Shown here in pieces: positions 1-8,466 of a stretch of 64,000 bases of DNA; within the stretch, counting starts at the first letter, position 1; each line of letters opens with the position of its first letter. The position numbers and the translations under genes were made by a program. The notes under the pieces were generated by a model that did not search any database, was not told where the DNA came from, and was given only the letters and a program-made list of their open reading frames with translations. Origin of the DNA: Reinekea forsetii (GTDB lineage: Bacteria > Pseudomonadota > Gammaproteobacteria > Pseudomonadales > Natronospirillaceae); assembly GCF_018860385.1 (NCBI RefSeq), contig NZ_JAHKPH010000008.1:318782-382781 (forward strand), read 5' to 3'.

Positions 1-231
1 TTCAGTGATTTCTTTATTGAAATTAACCGCACAGGCTCTAATAAGGTTATCTTCGCGCTTCTTAGCACACACAAAGGTCCCAAAATTAATGGCGGCCGGC
101 AATACAAACCCGTCATTGTAATCGGTGTGTTCGCCAATCAAGTTAACGCGACCAGGTGCATGGAAGTGGTGACTGGGCTCAAATTTGAATGCCTCAACAA
201 AATTGCGATGGGCAATACTCTGAATCGACAT
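1..231 (-). CDS. galK: Galactokinase, N-terminal part (cut by window edge)
   Basis: Galactokinase phosphorylates galactose at C1 in the Leloir pathway. Read leftward from an ATG at 231, the 77 visible residues begin [15 protein letters not shown] and contain the family signature [16 protein letters not shown], the galactokinase/GHMP N-terminal motif that binds galactose. The gene continues beyond position 1, so the ATP-binding parts are not visible. The start lies one base past the galT stop codon (233-235), so the two are almost certainly one operon read galT then galK. Identification is firm from the signature alone. Confidence 0.95.
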   Translation of the reverse strand, partial: MSIQSIAHRNFVEAFKFEPSHHFHAPGRVNLIGEHTDYNDGFVLPAAINFGTFVCAKKREDNLIRACAVNFNKEITE

Positions 232-232
232 T

Positions 233-1282
233 CTATTTATCCTTATAATGGTGCGTGCTTAGTGCTTTTAGCTTTTCTGCAGCTTGCTCTGGTGTTAAAT
301 CGCGCTGGGGTTCGGCTAACATTTCGTAACCCACCATAAATTTTTTCACCGAAGCGCTGCGCAGCAATGGCGGGTAAAAGTGTGCGTGCAACTGCCAGTA
401 GGGCGCGTCTTTTAAATGAGTAGGCGCACCATGCCAACCCATAGAATAAGGAAAAGAAGTATTAAACAGATTGTCATACTTAGTGGTTAGCACTTTGATG
501 GCATCGGCTAAGCTTTTCTTTTCTTTTTCTGTTAACTGATGAAAGTGTGAAACTTGGCGTAACCTCGGCATGAGCAATGTTTCAAACGGCCATGAAGCCC
601 AATACGGAACGACGACGATCCAGTCATGGTTTTTATAGACCGTACGAACGTTATTGGTATCTTCTTTTTGTGCGTATTCCAGTAGCAGGTTTTTTTGATA
701 AGCCTGATAGTACTGGGTTTGTTGCTGAGACTCTTTTTTGGGCAAGGTAGGAATACTTGAATTCGCCCAAATTTGTCCATGAGGGTGGGGTTGAGAGCAA
801 CCCATCGCAGCCCCTTTATTCTCAAATATTTGAACCCACTGAAAGCGTTTAGAAAGTTCAATGTATTGTTGAGTCCAAGTCTCGACAACACTCAGAAGCT
901 GAGAGTGGGTCAATTCCGGTAGCGTTTTACTGTGGTCTGGACTGAAGCAAATAACATGCGCCTCGCCAGTTTCAGCCTTCAACTGAAAGAGCGGGTCTTG
1001 TGATTGCGGGCTATCGGGTGAATCAGCTTGCAGGGCGGCAAAATCATTTTGAAAAACAAAGGGTCCATTGTAATTTGGGTTAACATCACCAGAGATACGT
1101 TTATTGCCTGGACATAAAAAGCAATTTTCATCATGGGCCGGTAGTTGAGGCTCGTTGATTGGCTCACTTTGTCCTTGCCACGGGCGCTTTGCCCGATGAG
1201 GTGACACCAAAACCCATTCATCGGTCAGTGGATTACGTCTTTTATGGGCGTGATCGGCTGGATCAAATTTATCTTGGCTCAC
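233..1282 (-). CDS. galT: Galactose-1-phosphate uridylyltransferase
   Basis: GalT transfers UMP between UDP-glucose and galactose-1-phosphate in the Leloir pathway (cytoplasm). The 349-residue product has the usual bacterial length. It shows the N-terminal [24 protein letters not shown] segment, a metal-site CFLCPGN motif, and the catalytic [12 protein letters not shown] motif with the uridylylated histidine (second His of HPH). The C-terminal half has the WHGAPT and HAHFYPP motifs of the second GalT domain. It is first in a leftward galT-galK operon and diverges from a LacI-type regulator gene at 1418; two palindromic sites lie between the two starts, so galactose-responsive repression is likely. 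Confidence 0.96.
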   Translation of the reverse strand: MSQDKFDPADHAHKRRNPLTDEWVLVSPHRAKRPWQGQSEPINEPQLPAHDENCFLCPGNKRISGDVNPNYNGPFVFQNDFAALQADSPDSPQSQDPLFQLKAETGEAHVICFSPDHSKTLPELTHSQLLSVVETWTQQYIELSKRFQWVQIFENKGAAMGCSQPHPHGQIWANSSIPTLPKKESQQQTQYYQAYQKNLLLEYAQKEDTNNVRTVYKNHDWIVVVPYWASWPFETLLMPRLRQVSHFHQLTEKEKKSLADAIKVLTTKYDNLFNTSFPYSMGWHGAPTHLKDAPYWQLHAHFYPPLLRSASVKKFMVGYEMLAEPQRDLTPEQAAEKLKALSTHHYKDK

Positions 1283-1324
1283 GGATTTTGCCTATCCTTT
1301 ATTTTTTTCGTGATTTTACTTTAT

Positions 1325-1340
1325 TTGAAAACGTTTTCAA
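1325..1340. promoter_or_regulatory. Perfect 16-bp palindrome, probable LacI/GalR-family operator 1
   Basis: TTGAAAACGTTTTCAA is its own reverse complement and has the central CG step typical of LacI/GalR-family operators. It sits 43 bp upstream of the galT start, between galT-galK and the divergent LacI-type gene. By position it would control galTK; regulator identity is inferred from adjacency. Confidence 0.75.
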
Positions 1341-1378
1341 TAGTTATTTTCTTGAGATAGTGCCAATATTAGTTCAGT

Positions 1379-1398
1379 ATTTGAAACCTGTTTCAAAT
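1379..1398. promoter_or_regulatory. 20-bp inverted repeat, probable operator 2
   Basis: ATTTGAAACCTGTTTCAAAT has two perfect 9-bp arms around CT. It shares the TTGAAA/TTTCAA half-sites with the palindrome at 1325-1340 and lies 19 bp upstream of the regulator start, so it probably mediates autoregulation. The two centres are about 56 bp apart, so looping or cooperative binding is possible. Confidence 0.7.
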
Positions 1399-1417
1399 GA
1401 GCTTAAACGGAGTGTGA

Positions 1418-2419
1418 ATGGCCAATATTAAAGACGTCGCCAAGGCTGCAGGGGTTTCTGTTTCTACGGTTTCTCGTGTGATCAATGATTCAGCCTCGGT
1501 TGTGCCAGAAAAAAAAGAAGCCGTCTTAAAAGCCATGGACGAATTAAAGTACCAGCCCAATACACTTGCTAGAGCGCTGGTTAATAACAGATCCGATTGT
1601 ATTGGCCTGTTAGTCGGTGAAATCGAATCGCCTTTTTTCGGACAGTTAATGGCAGGTGTTCACCGTAAGGTTATGGAAGCGGGCAAGCATGTGATTGTGA
1701 CGGCGGGTTATCATAAGCCAGATCTAGAGCGCAGCTCGATTCGTTTTCTCCAAGAAAGACGCTGCGATGCCCTCATTATTCATTCTAAAGCATTACCCGA
1801 TGAAGAGCTTATAGAGCTGTTTCAACAAGATACGCCGGTGATGATCATTAACCGTTTAATCCCTGGCTGGGAAGATCATTGTGTGTTTTTAGATAATGAA
1901 TATGGCGCCTATTTGGCAACTCGGCACCTCATTCAAAAGGGTCACAAAAAGATTGCCTATATTGGCACCAATATAGAAATTGAAGATGGCAATCATCGCG
2001 TAAAGGGGTATTCGAAAGCCTTGCAAGAAGCCGGCATAGAAGTAGACGATCGAGCAATTGTGAAGGCTTTCCCCGACGAAGAGGGTGGGCATTCAGCCAT
2101 GTCTGAAGTGCTTCAACGCAATTTGGGCGTAACGGCCGTCTTTTCTTACAATGACGCGATGGCTGCGGGTGCCATGCTTATGATGCAAGACGCCGGTTTA
2201 GACATTCCTGAGAAGGTATCTATCGTGGGCTTTGATGACATCATATTAGCGCGTGTTCTGAAGCCGCACCTTACGACGATCCGATACCCAGTGAATGAAA
2301 TGGGCGCTTTGGCGGCGCAATTAGTGTTGCATCGATTAGATGAGCGTTACCAAAAAATTGAACAACCGCTAAGGTTTACCCCTCGGTTGATTGAGCGGCA
2401 ATCGGTGTTGAGTATTTAA
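1418..2419 (+). CDS. LacI/GalR-family transcriptional regulator
   Basis: A 333-residue DNA-binding repressor of the LacI/GalR family. Residues 1-50 (MANIKDVAKAAGVSVSTVSRVIND, then the LKYQPNTLARALV hinge) are the helix-turn-helix and hinge helix. The rest is a periplasmic-binding-protein-like effector domain (GLLVGEIESPFFGQLMAGV, then VSIVGFDDI). A GGAG-type ribosome site (acggag) precedes the ATG. It diverges from galT-galK with two operator-like palindromes between, so it probably responds to galactose or a related sugar like GalR/GalS. The effector is inferred from context only, so no symbol is given. Confidence 0.92.
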   Translation: MANIKDVAKAAGVSVSTVSRVINDSASVVPEKKEAVLKAMDELKYQPNTLARALVNNRSDCIGLLVGEIESPFFGQLMAGVHRKVMEAGKHVIVTAGYHKPDLERSSIRFLQERRCDALIIHSKALPDEELIELFQQDTPVMIINRLIPGWEDHCVFLDNEYGAYLATRHLIQKGHKKIAYIGTNIEIEDGNHRVKGYSKALQEAGIEVDDRAIVKAFPDEEGGHSAMSEVLQRNLGVTAVFSYNDAMAAGAMLMMQDAGLDIPEKVSIVGFDDIILARVLKPHLTTIRYPVNEMGALAAQLVLHRLDERYQKIEQPLRFTPRLIERQSVLSI

Positions 2420-2496
2420 ACCAAACAAGGCTGCGTATTCTGCCTTTCATGGTTCGTGATACACTTAGCCAAGTTGATTCGTTTAGAAAGGTTCCT

Positions 2497-3297
2497 ATGA
2501 TTGGCGTGTTTGATTCTGGTATTGGTGGGCTAACCGTACTTTCAAGTATTTATAAACTTATGCCTGAATCGCCGCTTATTTATGTGGCCGATCAAGCGCA
2601 CGCTCCTTATGGCAGTTTATCCGATGCACTTTTATTGGAGCGTTGCCGGCTTATAACGAGTTGGCTTGAAGCACAGGGCTGCACTTTAGTTGTCATTGCT
2701 TGCAATACCGCGACCGCCATGGCGATAGATACCCTGAGAAAAGAGTTTACCGTACCCATTGTTGGGGTAGAGCCGGGTATTAAACCCGCGGCGATTTCCA
2801 GCCAAAGTCGATGCGTGGGTATTTTAGCCACAGAAAACACCGTGGCTTCTGGGCGTTATAAACGGCTATTAGAACGCTTCATGCCTACCGTCTCAATTGC
2901 TAGCCAAGGTTGTCCTGGCTTGGCCGATGCCATTGAGCAAGGGTCACATTCTATCGATTCGTTGTTACAAAAATACAGTAAGCCTTTGTTGCAAGCAGGT
3001 GCAGATCAAATTGTGCTGGGCTGTACGCATTATCCCTTGGTTTTGCAACGGCTCCAAAAAATAGTCGGGAATAAGATTAACATTATTGATACCAGTGATG
3101 CTGTCGCTTTAGAGGTGCAAAGGCGCTATAACGCGACAACCAGCCAAAGTGGTCACCCTACAAGCCACATTGCGTTGTTTACCACCGGTGGTCAAACCGC
3201 CATCAATAGAATTGTGGCAACCTATGCCGAATTATCTTGGCTGGCTGATTTACCCGTTCAGTATTGCGCATTATCAGACCTTGCTGAACAGCCATAA
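2497..3297 (+). CDS. murI: Glutamate racemase
   Basis: MurI interconverts L- and D-glutamate to supply D-Glu for peptidoglycan. The start was placed at the ATG at 2497, which has AGAAAGG six bases upstream and gives the canonical MIGVFDSGIGGLTV N-terminus. The longer in-frame start at 2449 has no ribosome site. From this start, Asp6 and Ser7 (FDSGIGG), catalytic Cys69 (IACNTAT) and catalytic Cys176 with His178 (GCTHYPL) are all present; 266 residues is the normal length. It is followed closely by an ABC transporter gene on the same strand. Confidence 0.95.
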   Translation: MIGVFDSGIGGLTVLSSIYKLMPESPLIYVADQAHAPYGSLSDALLLERCRLITSWLEAQGCTLVVIACNTATAMAIDTLRKEFTVPIVGVEPGIKPAAISSQSRCVGILATENTVASGRYKRLLERFMPTVSIASQGCPGLADAIEQGSHSIDSLLQKYSKPLLQAGADQIVLGCTHYPLVLQRLQKIVGNKINIIDTSDAVALEVQRRYNATTSQSGHPTSHIALFTTGGQTAINRIVATYAELSWLADLPVQYCALSDLAEQP

Positions 3298-3381
3298 GTC
3301 ACAATAATTGAGCCGCTACTTGGGTTCTGAGTAACGACCCGCATAATGAATCTCTCTCGCCATCACGCACAAGGAAGCCCT

Positions 3382-5205
3382 ATGACACAATCTGCTTCGT
3401 CGGCTCAAACTGAGGCCGAAACCAAAGACAGCGCTGACCCGTTGTCTCCCCCACCGAGTAATAAAAATGTCTCCAGCTTTTTAGCGGCTTTGTGGCCCTA
3501 TCTATCTCGCTATAAGAAAGTCATGTTGGGGGCCGCTACGGCCTTAGTTATTACCGCAATGATGAGTTTATTGTTAGGGCAGGGCGTGCGACTGGTCATC
3601 GATGAAGGCATCGGTGCTGAATCGATGTCATCGCTAAATGCCATGCTTGGTGTGGTCATGATCATGGTCGTCGTCATGGCGGTAGGTACCTTTATAAGAT
3701 TTTATTTAGTAACTTGGTTGGGCGAACGAATTTCAGCAGATATCCGCAATGATGTGTTTAAACACCTTGTACGTTTGCATCCAAGTTATTTCGAAGAGAA
3801 CCAATCGGGTGAAATCATGTCTCGATTAACCACCGATACCACATTGCTGCAATCGATAATCGGTTCCAGTTTATCTTTTGCGTTACGCAACGCATTAACG
3901 GTGTCGGGCGGTCTTATCATGCTTTTTGTCACCAACTTAAAGTTAACCTCTGTTGTGCTGCTGGGTGTTCCTGCGGTCATTGTGCCTGCACTTTGGATGG
4001 GCAAACGCGTCCGTAATTTAAGCCGTGAAAGCCAAGACACTGTAGCCGATGTCGGTTCCTACGCAGGTGAAATTATCCGTCAGGTGAAAACGGTTCAATC
4101 CTATTCGCGTGAGCGCTTTGAAATAGACGCCTTTGGTCAAGAAGTAGATAAAGCCTTTAACGTCGCCAAAAAACGCATACTCACAAGGTCCACCTTATTA
4201 GCCATTGTCATTTTTCTTTCCTTTACCGCGATCGCTTCAATGGTTTGGGTCGGAGGTTACGATGTGATGAATGGCAATATGACGGCAGGTGAGTTAGCCG
4301 CCTTTGTGTTTTACGCTCTCATGGTTGCTTTCGGTGTCGCGGGTGTCTCGGAAGTTTATGGTGAAATCCAGCGCGCTGCAGGCGCAACCGAGCGTTTAAT
4401 GGAGCTATTAGGCGAGCAGACCTTAATCACTGACCCGGAACAACCAGAATCGCTTCAAAAAGAGGTTAACCCTCATTTAGCGTTATCGGGCGTCACTTTT
4501 GCGTATCCGAGCCGATTGGATAAACCCTCACTCAATAACGTTTCGTTAGAAATTGCTCGTGGTGAAACTATTGCTTTGGTCGGACCGAGTGGCGCCGGGA
4601 AGTCGACCCTGTTTGAATTGCTGTTGCGATTTTATGACCCGCAACAAGGGCAAATAAATCTATTTGGTTCTAATATAAAAGACATTCGTTTAGAAGATTT
4701 ACGCACCAATATGGCGTTGGTACCGCAACAACCCGTACTTTTTAGTAAAGACGTTTGGTATAACATTCGTTATGGCAAACCAGATGCAACGGATGAAGAA
4801 GTCATTAACGCGGCAAAAGCCGCATTTGCCTACGATTTTATAATGGAACTTCCAAATGGTTTTTCTAGCCACCTTGGGGAAAACGGTGTGCGGTTAAGTG
4901 GCGGGCAAAAACAACGCATCGTGATTGCGCGTGCCATTCTAAACGATCCGGAAATACTTTTATTGGATGAAGCGACCAGTGCATTAGATGCACAAAGTGA
5001 ATATGAAGTTCAAAAAGCGCTCGATAGCCTTATGGAAAATAGAACGACGTTAATCATCGCGCATCGTTTAGCGACAGTCTTAGGGGCAGATCGAACAGTG
5101 GTGTTAGACAAAGGCACGGTTGTGGCCCAAGGCACGCATGATTCGTTGATTGAAACTTCAACCCTGTACAAGCGCTTAGCTGACTTACAATTTGGCGAAA
5201 GCTAA
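3382..5205 (+). CDS. ABC half-transporter, fused permease and ATPase (MsbA/BmrA type)
   Basis: A 607-residue exporter half-transporter of the inner membrane, expected to act as a homodimer. The N-terminal half is a six-helix ABC type-1 transmembrane domain (from about residue 45) with the conserved NQSGEIMSRLTTDT coupling region. The C-terminal ATPase has Walker A GPSGAGKST, Q-loop VPQQPVLF, signature LSGGQKQR, Walker B ILLLDEATSALD and the H-loop IIAHRL. The start at 3382 has AAGGAAG in front of it; an upstream in-frame ATG at 3346 lacks a ribosome site. The substrate cannot be read from sequence: no lpxK neighbour supports MsbA proper, so a multidrug or lipid exporter is the safe call. Confidence 0.9.
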   Translation: MTQSASSAQTEAETKDSADPLSPPPSNKNVSSFLAALWPYLSRYKKVMLGAATALVITAMMSLLLGQGVRLVIDEGIGAESMSSLNAMLGVVMIMVVVMAVGTFIRFYLVTWLGERISADIRNDVFKHLVRLHPSYFEENQSGEIMSRLTTDTTLLQSIIGSSLSFALRNALTVSGGLIMLFVTNLKLTSVVLLGVPAVIVPALWMGKRVRNLSRESQDTVADVGSYAGEIIRQVKTVQSYSRERFEIDAFGQEVDKAFNVAKKRILTRSTLLAIVIFLSFTAIASMVWVGGYDVMNGNMTAGELAAFVFYALMVAFGVAGVSEVYGEIQRAAGATERLMELLGEQTLITDPEQPESLQKEVNPHLALSGVTFAYPSRLDKPSLNNVSLEIARGETIALVGPSGAGKSTLFELLLRFYDPQQGQINLFGSNIKDIRLEDLRTNMALVPQQPVLFSKDVWYNIRYGKPDATDEEVINAAKAAFAYDFIMELPNGFSSHLGENGVRLSGGQKQRIVIARAILNDPEILLLDEATSALDAQSEYEVQKALDSLMENRTTLIIAHRLATVLGADRTVVLDKGTVVAQGTHDSLIETSTLYKRLADLQFGES

Positions 5206-5220
5206 ACAGTATTCCGTATA

Positions 5221-5250
5221 AGTCACTTTACTCGTTAAGGTGGCTTTAAT
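5221..5250 (+). terminator. Probable rho-independent terminator after the ABC transporter
   Basis: AGTCACTTTA (5221-5230) pairs with TAAGGTGGCT (5236-5245) over 10 positions when G-U pairs are allowed, with a 5-base loop, then TTTAAT. It lies 15 bp after the transporter stop codon and before dapB. Confidence 0.55.
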
Positions 5251-5301
5251 AAGCTTTAACGTCTGTTCGGATCTTCATTCAAAAAAATTCAGAGGTATGT
5301 T

Positions 5302-6030
5302 GTGATCAAGGTTTTAGTAAACGGTGCAAATGGGCGCATGGGCTCGGAAGTGGTTAACGCCATTACCCACGATGCGCAATTAGAGTTAGTAGGGGCCATT
5401 GACCGCGACACCAATTTGGCCAGTGCTATTCAAGAATTATCCCCTCAAGTAGTGGTCGATTTCACCATTGCCTCAGCAGGTTTTGAAAATACCAAAACTA
5501 TTATCAATGCTGGCGTGTGCCCTGTTGTTGGAACCAGTGGGTTTCAAGAAGCCCAAGTCAATGAATTAAAAGCGTTAGCTGCTGAGAAAGAACTAGGGGG
5601 TTTAATTGCCCCGAATTTTTCAGTGGGCGCTGTGTTAATGATGAAGTTTGCAGCCGAAGCGGCTAAATATTTGCCCGATGTCGAAGTCATTGAAGCACAC
5701 AGTACGCAAAAGGAAGAAAGCCCTTCGGGTACTGCCTTAAGAACGGCCGAGATGATCGCCCAAGCTAGAACGCGTTCCGCAGAAAAGACCAGCGATAAAG
5801 AACTTATCGAAGGCGCTCGAGGCGCGACATTGCACGAAGTTCCGCTGCATTCTATTCGCCTACCAGGCGTCGTTGCGCAGCAAACAGTGATGTTTGGTGG
5901 CTTATCTGAGACATTAAAAATAGAGCATAATTCGCAACATCGCAGTTCGTTTATGCCGGGTGTTTGCTTAGCTTGTAAAAAGGTCGTCGATGAGCAAGAG
6001 CTGCATTATGGTTTAGAATACCTGCTATAA
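5302..6030 (+). CDS. dapB: 4-hydroxy-tetrahydrodipicolinate reductase
   Basis: DapB makes tetrahydrodipicolinate with NAD(P)H in lysine/diaminopimelate synthesis. The product starts at a GTG (5302) behind AGAGGT. It has the Rossmann motif GANGRMG (residues 8-14), the VVDFTIAS and VVGTSGF segments, and the substrate loop EAHSTQKEESPSGTA, keeping the catalytic His133 and Lys137. At 242 residues it is shorter than the roughly 270-residue enteric form, and the usual HH pair and DAPSGTA are changed to HS and ESPSGTA, so it belongs to a divergent DapB branch. It is not followed by carAB as in many relatives. Confidence 0.92.
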   Translation: MIKVLVNGANGRMGSEVVNAITHDAQLELVGAIDRDTNLASAIQELSPQVVVDFTIASAGFENTKTIINAGVCPVVGTSGFQEAQVNELKALAAEKELGGLIAPNFSVGAVLMMKFAAEAAKYLPDVEVIEAHSTQKEESPSGTALRTAEMIAQARTRSAEKTSDKELIEGARGATLHEVPLHSIRLPGVVAQQTVMFGGLSETLKIEHNSQHRSSFMPGVCLACKKVVDEQELHYGLEYLL

Positions 6031-6040
6031 CCTTAACCTA

Positions 6041-6070
6041 AGGCGCTTTCCTTGTTCTGGGTGAGCGCCT
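6041..6070 (+). terminator. Hairpin after dapB, weak terminator candidate
   Basis: AGGCGCT (6041-6047) and AGCGCCT (6064-6070) form a 7-bp perfect stem with a 16-base loop, 10 bp after the dapB stop. There is no clean T-run after it, so the terminator role is uncertain. Confidence 0.3.
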
Positions 6071-6230
6071 AATAGAGTCTGTTTTAACCTCATAACTTTC
6101 TACTTTAGTTTTTTCTAATATATGCTATTATCTCTCTCAGATTATCTATTAGAGCCGTGAGCGGCTATGTTTAAAGTAGGCCAATTGCTTGAATTAAACG
6201 TAGCTCGGCTATTTAAAGTGAGGATTTAGG

Positions 6231-7961
6231 GTGAAAGCATTAGAAAGAATTCAAGGCAGCGACCTTATGCAGGGCGTTATAGCCTTGGTAACCACTGGGC
6301 GATACGGTAAAAAGCTGCTCATTAGCGACATTAACGCCGCTATTATTGTAACGTTAATGCTTATACCGCAAAGTTTAGCCTATGCGTTAGTGGCCGGTTT
6401 GCCGCCGGAGGCCGGTTTGTATGCGTCTATTCTTCCACTAATAGCCTATGCGTTTTTTGGTACCAGTGCGGCATTGGCGGTTGGGCCGGTGGCGATTGTG
6501 AGTTTATTGACCGCCAATACCTTAATGCCAATAGCCGACGTCGGTACCGATGAATACATGCAGTTAGCATTGTTATTGGCCGCTATGGTTGGCGCTATGT
6601 ACTTTATCATGGGCGTTTTCCGATTAGGGTTTATTACTCAGTTATTGAGTTACCCAGTGATGAAAGGCTTTATTACAGCCTCTTCTTTGTTGATTATTAT
6701 TGGCCAAATAAAGCCGTTAACAGGCATTTATATGTCTCGTGGAAACCTAATAGAGCGTTTCCATACACTCGATCTAAGTACGTTCCACAGTGTATCGAGC
6801 ATCATGGGTGTCAGTGCCATGTTGTTGCTATTTTGGACACGTTCAAAGCAAGGAATTGCGATCACAAACCGGCTCTTTGGCACTTTCGCAACTCTTTCCA
6901 GAAGATTGATTCCAATGTTGTTGATATTGGTAGCCGCCGTGTTAACTGCGTTATTGTCACTCGATACCAAAGGGGTTGCCACCGTTGGGCTATTGCCTAA
7001 AGGGTTACCCAGTTTGCAATTGCCAGTATTTGATCTCGGGCTGATCAGTCAACTGATGCTGCCTGCCTTTATCATCACCTTAATAGGGATGACAGAATCT
7101 ATTGCGGTTGGTCAAACGCTAGGCGCAGTAAAGCGTCAGCGCATCAATCCGAATCGTGAATTACTTGGTTTAGGTGCGGCCAATATTGCGGCCGGATTTA
7201 GTGGTGGCTTCCCCGTGACCGGTGGTATGGCTCGTTCGGTGGTTAATGCCGACGCTGGTGCAGAAACCCCAATTGCGGGTGCGTTGACCGCCGTATTTTT
7301 AAGCTTAGGCATTTTGTTTTTAACGCCGTGGTTATCTTATATTCCTATTCCAGTTTTGGCAGCCACCATTATTGTCGCAGTGAGCCAGTTATTAGAGTTT
7401 CCATCGATGGCGACATTGCTTCGAATGAATCGTATTGATGGCGGTATCAGCTGGATCACAGCCATTTTAGTCTTGGTTTGGGAGGTTGAAGCGGGCTTGC
7501 TGGTAGGCGTTATTTTATCGGTATTGTCATTGTTAGCCAATCATCGTCAGCCTTATATGGCCGAGCTTGGGTTAATTCCCAATACCGAGCGATTCAAAAA
7601 TATCAAGCATGCTCAAACAGAAACCTTGCCCAATACTTTATTACTTCGTGTTGACGAGAGCTTAACGTTTTTAAACGCCGGAGTAATTGAGCAAGCATTC
7701 TTGCAGCGCGTATCTGAAAACGATGAATTGAAAAACTTAGTCATCGTCGCCTCAGGTATTCACACTGTAGATGCCAGTGGTGCCAGTATGCTAAAACGGT
7801 TTTGCCAAGAAATGGATGCGGCTAATATCAAGCTATATTTAACCGATGTAAAGGTACCTTTAGCAAGAAAATTAAAAGCGTATGATGTGTTTAAGCGACG
7901 ACCAGAAGCGATGGAGTATCCGACGATTGAGCTTTATAAAAAGCTTCAATCGTCGAATTAA
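6231..7961 (+). CDS. SulP-family anion permease with STAS domain
   Basis: A 576-residue inner-membrane transporter of the SulP/SLC26 family (sulfate, bicarbonate or other anions). It starts at GTG 6231 behind AGGA. The diagnostic segment PQSLAYALVAGLPPEAGLYA is near residue 48, followed by many hydrophobic helices, the VGPVAIVSLLT motif and the GGFPVTGGMARSVVN region. The C-terminal STAS domain (about residues 455-565) contains VDASGASMLKRF. Nothing in the neighbourhood identifies the substrate. It converges on the gcvR-like gene, with only 6 bp between the two stops. Confidence 0.93.
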   Translation: MKALERIQGSDLMQGVIALVTTGRYGKKLLISDINAAIIVTLMLIPQSLAYALVAGLPPEAGLYASILPLIAYAFFGTSAALAVGPVAIVSLLTANTLMPIADVGTDEYMQLALLLAAMVGAMYFIMGVFRLGFITQLLSYPVMKGFITASSLLIIIGQIKPLTGIYMSRGNLIERFHTLDLSTFHSVSSIMGVSAMLLLFWTRSKQGIAITNRLFGTFATLSRRLIPMLLILVAAVLTALLSLDTKGVATVGLLPKGLPSLQLPVFDLGLISQLMLPAFIITLIGMTESIAVGQTLGAVKRQRINPNRELLGLGAANIAAGFSGGFPVTGGMARSVVNADAGAETPIAGALTAVFLSLGILFLTPWLSYIPIPVLAATIIVAVSQLLEFPSMATLLRMNRIDGGISWITAILVLVWEVEAGLLVGVILSVLSLLANHRQPYMAELGLIPNTERFKNIKHAQTETLPNTLLLRVDESLTFLNAGVIEQAFLQRVSENDELKNLVIVASGIHTVDASGASMLKRFCQEMDAANIKLYLTDVKVPLARKLKAYDVFKRRPEAMEYPTIELYKKLQSSN

Positions 7962-7967
7962 GTTCGA

Positions 7968-8465
7968 TTACTTAGTGTCGACCATCAGATCGGGCGATAA
8001 GTTTTCTAAAGCTTGAATGACATTTTCTAAAGTCTGATCTTCGGTTAATGCAAATTCAATCATGGCCTTAAAAATGACGCCGCCGCTCATCGAAGCGGGG
8101 GCGATTTTTGTTTGCAAATCTATGACGTTAGCGTGTTGACCGGCCAAAGCATCGGTCACTTCTCTCACGATACCAGGACGGTCGTTCCCGACCACCTCAA
8201 TAACATGACCGGTGTTATGGCCTTCACCTGTTTCGCCCATTTCAATGGAAACATTTAAACCATCTTCTTTAAGGTTTTGAAGGGCTAATGAAAGTGCTTC
8301 AAAATTAGCTTCTGGCACTTCAACACGAACGATACCCGCAAATTTTCCAGCCATGGTAGCCAGGCGACTTTCCAGCCAGTTGCCCTGGTGAGCGGCAATT
8401 TCACGTGCTAAACGCTCGGCAATGCCGGTGCGGTCGTTCGCCATTATCGTCAGTATAAATTCCAT
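7968..8465 (-). CDS. gcvR: GcvR-like protein with two ACT domains
   Basis: A 165-residue cytoplasmic regulator with two ACT domains: FILTIMANDRTGIAERLAREIAAHQGNW at the N-terminus and IEVVGNDRPGIVREVTDALAGQHANV in the second half. This matches GcvR, which in E. coli acts with GcvA to control glycine cleavage genes. The start at 8465 was chosen because GGAGAG precedes it at good spacing and the product begins directly at the first ACT strand; longer in-frame starts would run into gcvP. It is the last gene of the gcvT-gcvH-gcvP operon, one base after the gcvP stop, which supports glycine sensing or feedback. The gcvA partner is not in the window. Confidence 0.82.
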   Translation of the reverse strand: MEFILTIMANDRTGIAERLAREIAAHQGNWLESRLATMAGKFAGIVRVEVPEANFEALSLALQNLKEDGLNVSIEMGETGEGHNTGHVIEVVGNDRPGIVREVTDALAGQHANVIDLQTKIAPASMSGGVIFKAMIEFALTEDQTLENVIQALENLSPDLMVDTK

Positions 8466-8466
8466 C

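Noticed and set aside
3382..5205. Naming the ABC transporter msbA
   Set aside because: Motifs fit any type-1 half-exporter and there is no lpxK neighbour, so the lipid A flippase call is not secure.
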